This document shows positions 7,382 through 8,582 of a stretch of DNA of 8,582 nt, piece by piece. The position numbers were made by a program, and so were the translations under genes. The notes beneath the pieces were generated by a model, which saw only the letters and a program-made list of their open reading frames with translations, was not told the origin of the DNA and searched no databases. Location of the stretch: assembly GCA_031263265.1 (NCBI GenBank), contig JAISGE010000205.1:1-8582 (forward strand), in the 5' to 3' direction. Position 1 is the stretch's first letter. Every line of letters begins with the position of its first letter. The DNA comes from Treponema sp. GTDB lineage: Bacteria > Spirochaetota > Spirochaetia > Treponematales > Breznakiellaceae.

Positions 7382-7415
7382 ATTATAATATGATGCTAAA
7401 CCGCTTAAATGTCAA
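7382..7415 (-). promoter_or_regulatory. Promoter of the fab-acc operon
   Basis: Minus strand shows a perfect TTGACA (7410-7415), then 19 nt to TATTAT (7385-7390, five of six consensus bases), or 22 nt to an overlapping perfect TATAAT (7382-7387). Spacing is longer than the ideal 17, so the exact -10 is unsure, but this is the only good sigma-70-like promoter ahead of fabG. Leader would be about 35 nt. Confidence 0.5.
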
Positions 7416-7440
7416 GACAACGCATAAACACTGCAGCAAT

Positions 7441-7536
7441 GCTCAGTTTAAACATGAGGGTCATGTAACCCTACAAGGGGTATACACTACAATACGGTTT
7501 TTTGGTGATTTGGGACATTTTTTTCTAAAACTGAGC
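7441..7536. repeat. Inverted repeat enclosing small competing hairpins in the fabG upstream region
   Basis: GCTCAGTTT (7441-7449) and AAACTGAGC (7528-7536) are perfect complements 78 nt apart. Inside lie ACATGA-GGG-TCATGT (7452-7466) and overlapping GGGT/ACCC pairings that cannot form together with it. There is no gene here and no clear promoter that would transcribe it. The rest of the 299-nt gap is AT-rich and otherwise featureless. Confidence 0.3.
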
Positions 7537-7595
7537 TCTGCTGCTTTTGGCTTTTTGCGGTTATGCTCTTTATCTTCAAGAGAACATAGGAAAGG

Positions 7596-7623
7596 GCGGA
7601 GAACGGCTTACGCCGTCCACCGC
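7596..7623 (-). terminator. Stem-loop after the lipoprotein gene, possible terminator
   Basis: Begins 16 nt after the lipoprotein stop. The arms GCGGTGGACGGC and GCCGTTCTCCGC form a 12-pair stem with one T-T mismatch and one G-T wobble, closed by a GTAA loop (a stable GNRA tetraloop). No run of T follows on either strand, so it is not a textbook intrinsic terminator; it could instead stabilise the 3' end of the message. Confidence 0.45.
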
Positions 7624-7639
7624 TCGTTACTAATCTAGA

Positions 7640-8089
7640 TTAATTACCAACGACATTATTAAGATCGGTGCGCAAGGTTTCTATAGCTCTTGTGTCAAAG
7701 CCCTGTATCCAATTGCCCCTTTCTAAATATTCTGCCTCAGCTTTTATTATTAACTGAGTTCGACTGGGATTAAAGCTACAAATAATACGTACCCTGTACG
7801 CTTCCAAGGTTCTGCCTGTGTCATTCCACGTGAAATTCCAACGAGTACGTATATAACCAACCTCTAGTTGTATCGTCTCTGATTCAAAGCCGTGCCTGTT
7901 AAGAAGAAAGGCTACTTCACGAAAAGCTTGATCAAAGTCTAAGCCTTGGCGAAGTAAAATAGTAGTTTCGCCGCCACTACCTCTTTGGAAACTTCTTGGA
8001 GTGCTAGAACACCCAAGAACCGTCATTCCGAGTACCAGAACCATTCCCAGTACTCCCAACCAGAACCTTTTGTGTACCATTGTTTTCAC
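7640..8089 (-). CDS. Small lipoprotein of unknown function
   Basis: 149 residues. N-terminus has positively charged KTMVHKR, a hydrophobic stretch (about 9-24), and a lipobox VLGC with lipidated Cys27, followed by SSTPRS; so it is a secreted, lipid-anchored protein. The mature part (about 122 residues) runs FDQAFREVAFLLNRHGFESETIQ, then alternating beta-like stretches (VGYIRTRWNFTW, AYRVRIICSF, QLIIKAEAEYL) and a C-terminal helix. This helix-strand pattern is loosely like small lipoprotein domains of the BamC/LptE size class, but I do not recognise a family. Start GTG at 8089 is set by TAAGGAGG 5 nt upstream; the ATG at 8080 is 14 nt away. No partner gene is co-transcribed. Codon usage looks AT-richer than the fab genes. 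Confidence 0.8.
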   Translation of the reverse strand: MKTMVHKRFWLGVLGMVLVLGMTVLGCSSTPRSFQRGSGGETTILLRQGLDFDQAFREVAFLLNRHGFESETIQLEVGYIRTRWNFTWNDTGRTLEAYRVRIICSFNPSRTQLIIKAEAEYLERGNWIQGFDTRAIETLRTDLNNVVGN

Positions 8090-8094
8090 AGTGG

Positions 8095-8102
8095 CCTCCT
8101 TA
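8095..8102 (-). promoter_or_regulatory. Ribosome binding site deciding the lipoprotein start
   Basis: TAAGGAGG, near-perfect complement to the 16S 3' end, 5 nt before the GTG at 8089. It argues against an ATG start at 8134, which would put this site inside the gene, and makes the ATG at 8080 second choice. Confidence 0.75.
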
Positions 8103-8104
8103 CG

Positions 8105-8188
8105 CGTCCAGTTCCGGCAACCTGCGGTTGCCATAGCCGGACGTTAGTGTATCGCCGGTAAAGGCGATTGCCCCGCTGCACAGACGGG
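8105..8188 (-). promoter_or_regulatory. Structured 5' leader of the lipoprotein mRNA
   Basis: Three hairpins follow each other in the predicted untranslated leader. Nearest the gene is GGCAACC-GCA-GGTTGCC (8116-8132), with an outer CGTCC/GGACG pairing (8105-8109 with 8139-8143) that ends 2 nt from the ribosome site. Next are ATCGCC-N6-GGCGAT (8151-8168) and CCCG/CGGG (8172-8175 with 8185-8188). All arms are exact. It matches no riboswitch class I can recognise. Confidence 0.45.
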
Positions 8189-8234
8189 TATCAAAATATC
8201 GGAATAACCCTTTAAGTATCAAGCGATTTGATTG

Positions 8235-8251
8235 TATTCCGTTACGGAATA
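8235..8251. promoter_or_regulatory. 17-bp perfect palindrome between divergent genes (likely operator)
   Basis: TATTCCGT-T-ACGGAATA, with further single half-sites: TATTCC at 8255-8260 (20 bp from the first arm, about two helix turns) and GGAATA at 8201-8206. It overlaps the -10/start region of the lipoprotein promoter and lies between candidate -35 TTGATT (8228-8233) and -10 TATATT (8253-8258) for the regulator. The natural candidate to bind it is the adjacent XRE protein. Confidence 0.55.
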
Positions 8252-8277
8252 GTATATTCCAAATAGATTTTTGTCAA
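8249..8277 (-). promoter_or_regulatory. Promoter of the lipoprotein gene
   Basis: Perfect TTGACA (8272-8277), 17-nt spacer, TACTAT (8249-8254, four of six). An overlapping TATACT (8251-8256) would give a 15-nt spacer. Start of transcription would fall near 8242-8245, giving a leader of about 155 nt. Confidence 0.55.
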
Positions 8278-8325
8278 TAGCGGTACGTTATATTTAACTG
8301 TAGGAGGACTTAGGGGATATGAGGC

Positions 8326-8582
8326 ATGGACGGACAGGGCATAAAGGCCATTTTAGGGAAGAACATCAAATTTTTACGCGCCCAAAGGAACTTTACCCAG
8401 GCTGTTCTCGCTGAGAAAGCGGACATTTCTATCATTTTTCTGAGCAGTATCGAGCGGGGAACTAAATACCCCAAGCCGGATATTCTGGCACGAATAGCGC
8501 AAGCTCTTGAAGTGGAGGTTTTTGAGCTTTTCAAGGGCGATCTGGTGCCTTCCGACAGTAAAAAGATGATGACCCGCCTCTC
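8326..8582 (+). CDS. XRE-family helix-turn-helix regulator (partial, C-terminus cut by window edge)
   Basis: Eighty-five codons visible before the right edge. Residues about 10-70 form a Cro/C1-type DNA-binding domain: GKNIKFLRAQRNFTQAVLAE with the turn and recognition helix through about 43, then SSIERGTKYPKPDILARIAQ and LEVEVFELF, the standard XRE pattern. What follows residue 75 is unseen, so effector or extra domains cannot be judged. ATG at 8326 has AGGGG 9 nt upstream; a stop in frame at 8320-8322 excludes an earlier start. It is divergent from the lipoprotein gene and next to a palindrome it may bind, suggesting autoregulation and control of the neighbour. Confidence 0.9.
   Translation, partial: MDGQGIKAILGKNIKFLRAQRNFTQAVLAEKADISIIFLSSIERGTKYPKPDILARIAQALEVEVFELFKGDLVPSDSKKMMTRL

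Noticed and set aside
8083..8096. Cobalamin riboswitch hint (GCCACTGTGA just before the lipoprotein start)
   Set aside because: The other conserved parts, the GGGAA and GTGAAAATCC segments upstream and the B12 box downstream, are absent, and the motif overlaps the ribosome site and start codon.
8090..8134. Lipoprotein start at 8134
   Set aside because: It would place the strong TAAGGAGG and a hairpin arm inside the gene, and adds residues before the signal peptide that do not fit one.
8139..8149. Integron attC-like end (GGACGTTAGTG) beside an inverted repeat
   Set aside because: The R' box deviates from GTTRRRY, no proper partner box is found, and there is no integrase or cassette arrangement.
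8310..8534. Minus-strand open frame at the right edge
   Set aside because: It is antisense to the XRE gene, whose helix-turn-helix pattern is clear.

Overview
The window is dominated by an eight-gene type II fatty acid synthesis operon read leftward (minus strand). It suggests a spirochaete, most likely a Treponema. The main reason is that the enoyl reductase is a FabV/Ter-type enzyme that closely follows, from memory, the Treponema denticola protein (same N-terminus, same Tyr-x8-Lys motif and flanks). The lipoprotein gene and the G+C-rich, termite-gut-Treponema-like coding style fit but do not prove this. I could not run a search, so genus is an inference.

Layout, in transcription order (right to left): a promoter with a perfect 9+9 bp palindrome just downstream of its -10 (about 7356-7415); fabG (6606-7340); fabF (5307-6572); fabZ (4764-5222); fabV (3490-4767); accB (3038-3487); accC (1667-3013); accD (883-1677); and accA, cut by the left window edge (1-872). 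From fabZ onward the genes are tightly packed: GTGA overlap fabZ/fabV, 2-nt gap fabV/accB, 24-nt gap accB/accC, 11-nt overlap accC/accD, 10-nt gap accD/accA. This indicates one translationally coupled transcript. The operon carries all four acetyl-CoA carboxylase subunits, which make malonyl-CoA, and one enzyme for each step of chain elongation: condensation FabF, keto reduction FabG, dehydration FabZ, enoyl reduction FabV. Acyl carrier protein, FabD and FabH are not in the window.

Right of the operon, 7341-7639 is AT-richer and holds the fab promoter/operator, an inverted repeat, and a stem-loop after the next gene. That gene (7640-8089, minus) encodes a small lipoprotein of unknown function. 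It has a strong TTGACA promoter and a predicted leader of roughly 155 nt with consecutive hairpins. Diverging from it is a partial XRE-type helix-turn-helix regulator (8326 to the right edge, plus strand). The two share a 230-bp intergenic region with a perfect 17-bp palindrome and extra half-sites, which looks like an operator.

No mobile element, CRISPR array, tRNA or rRNA is visible. The coding part is largely ordinary core metabolism. The points worth a second look are regulatory (two palindromic operators, the structured leader), a shortened loop in AccC, and the choice of FabV as the operon's enoyl reductase.
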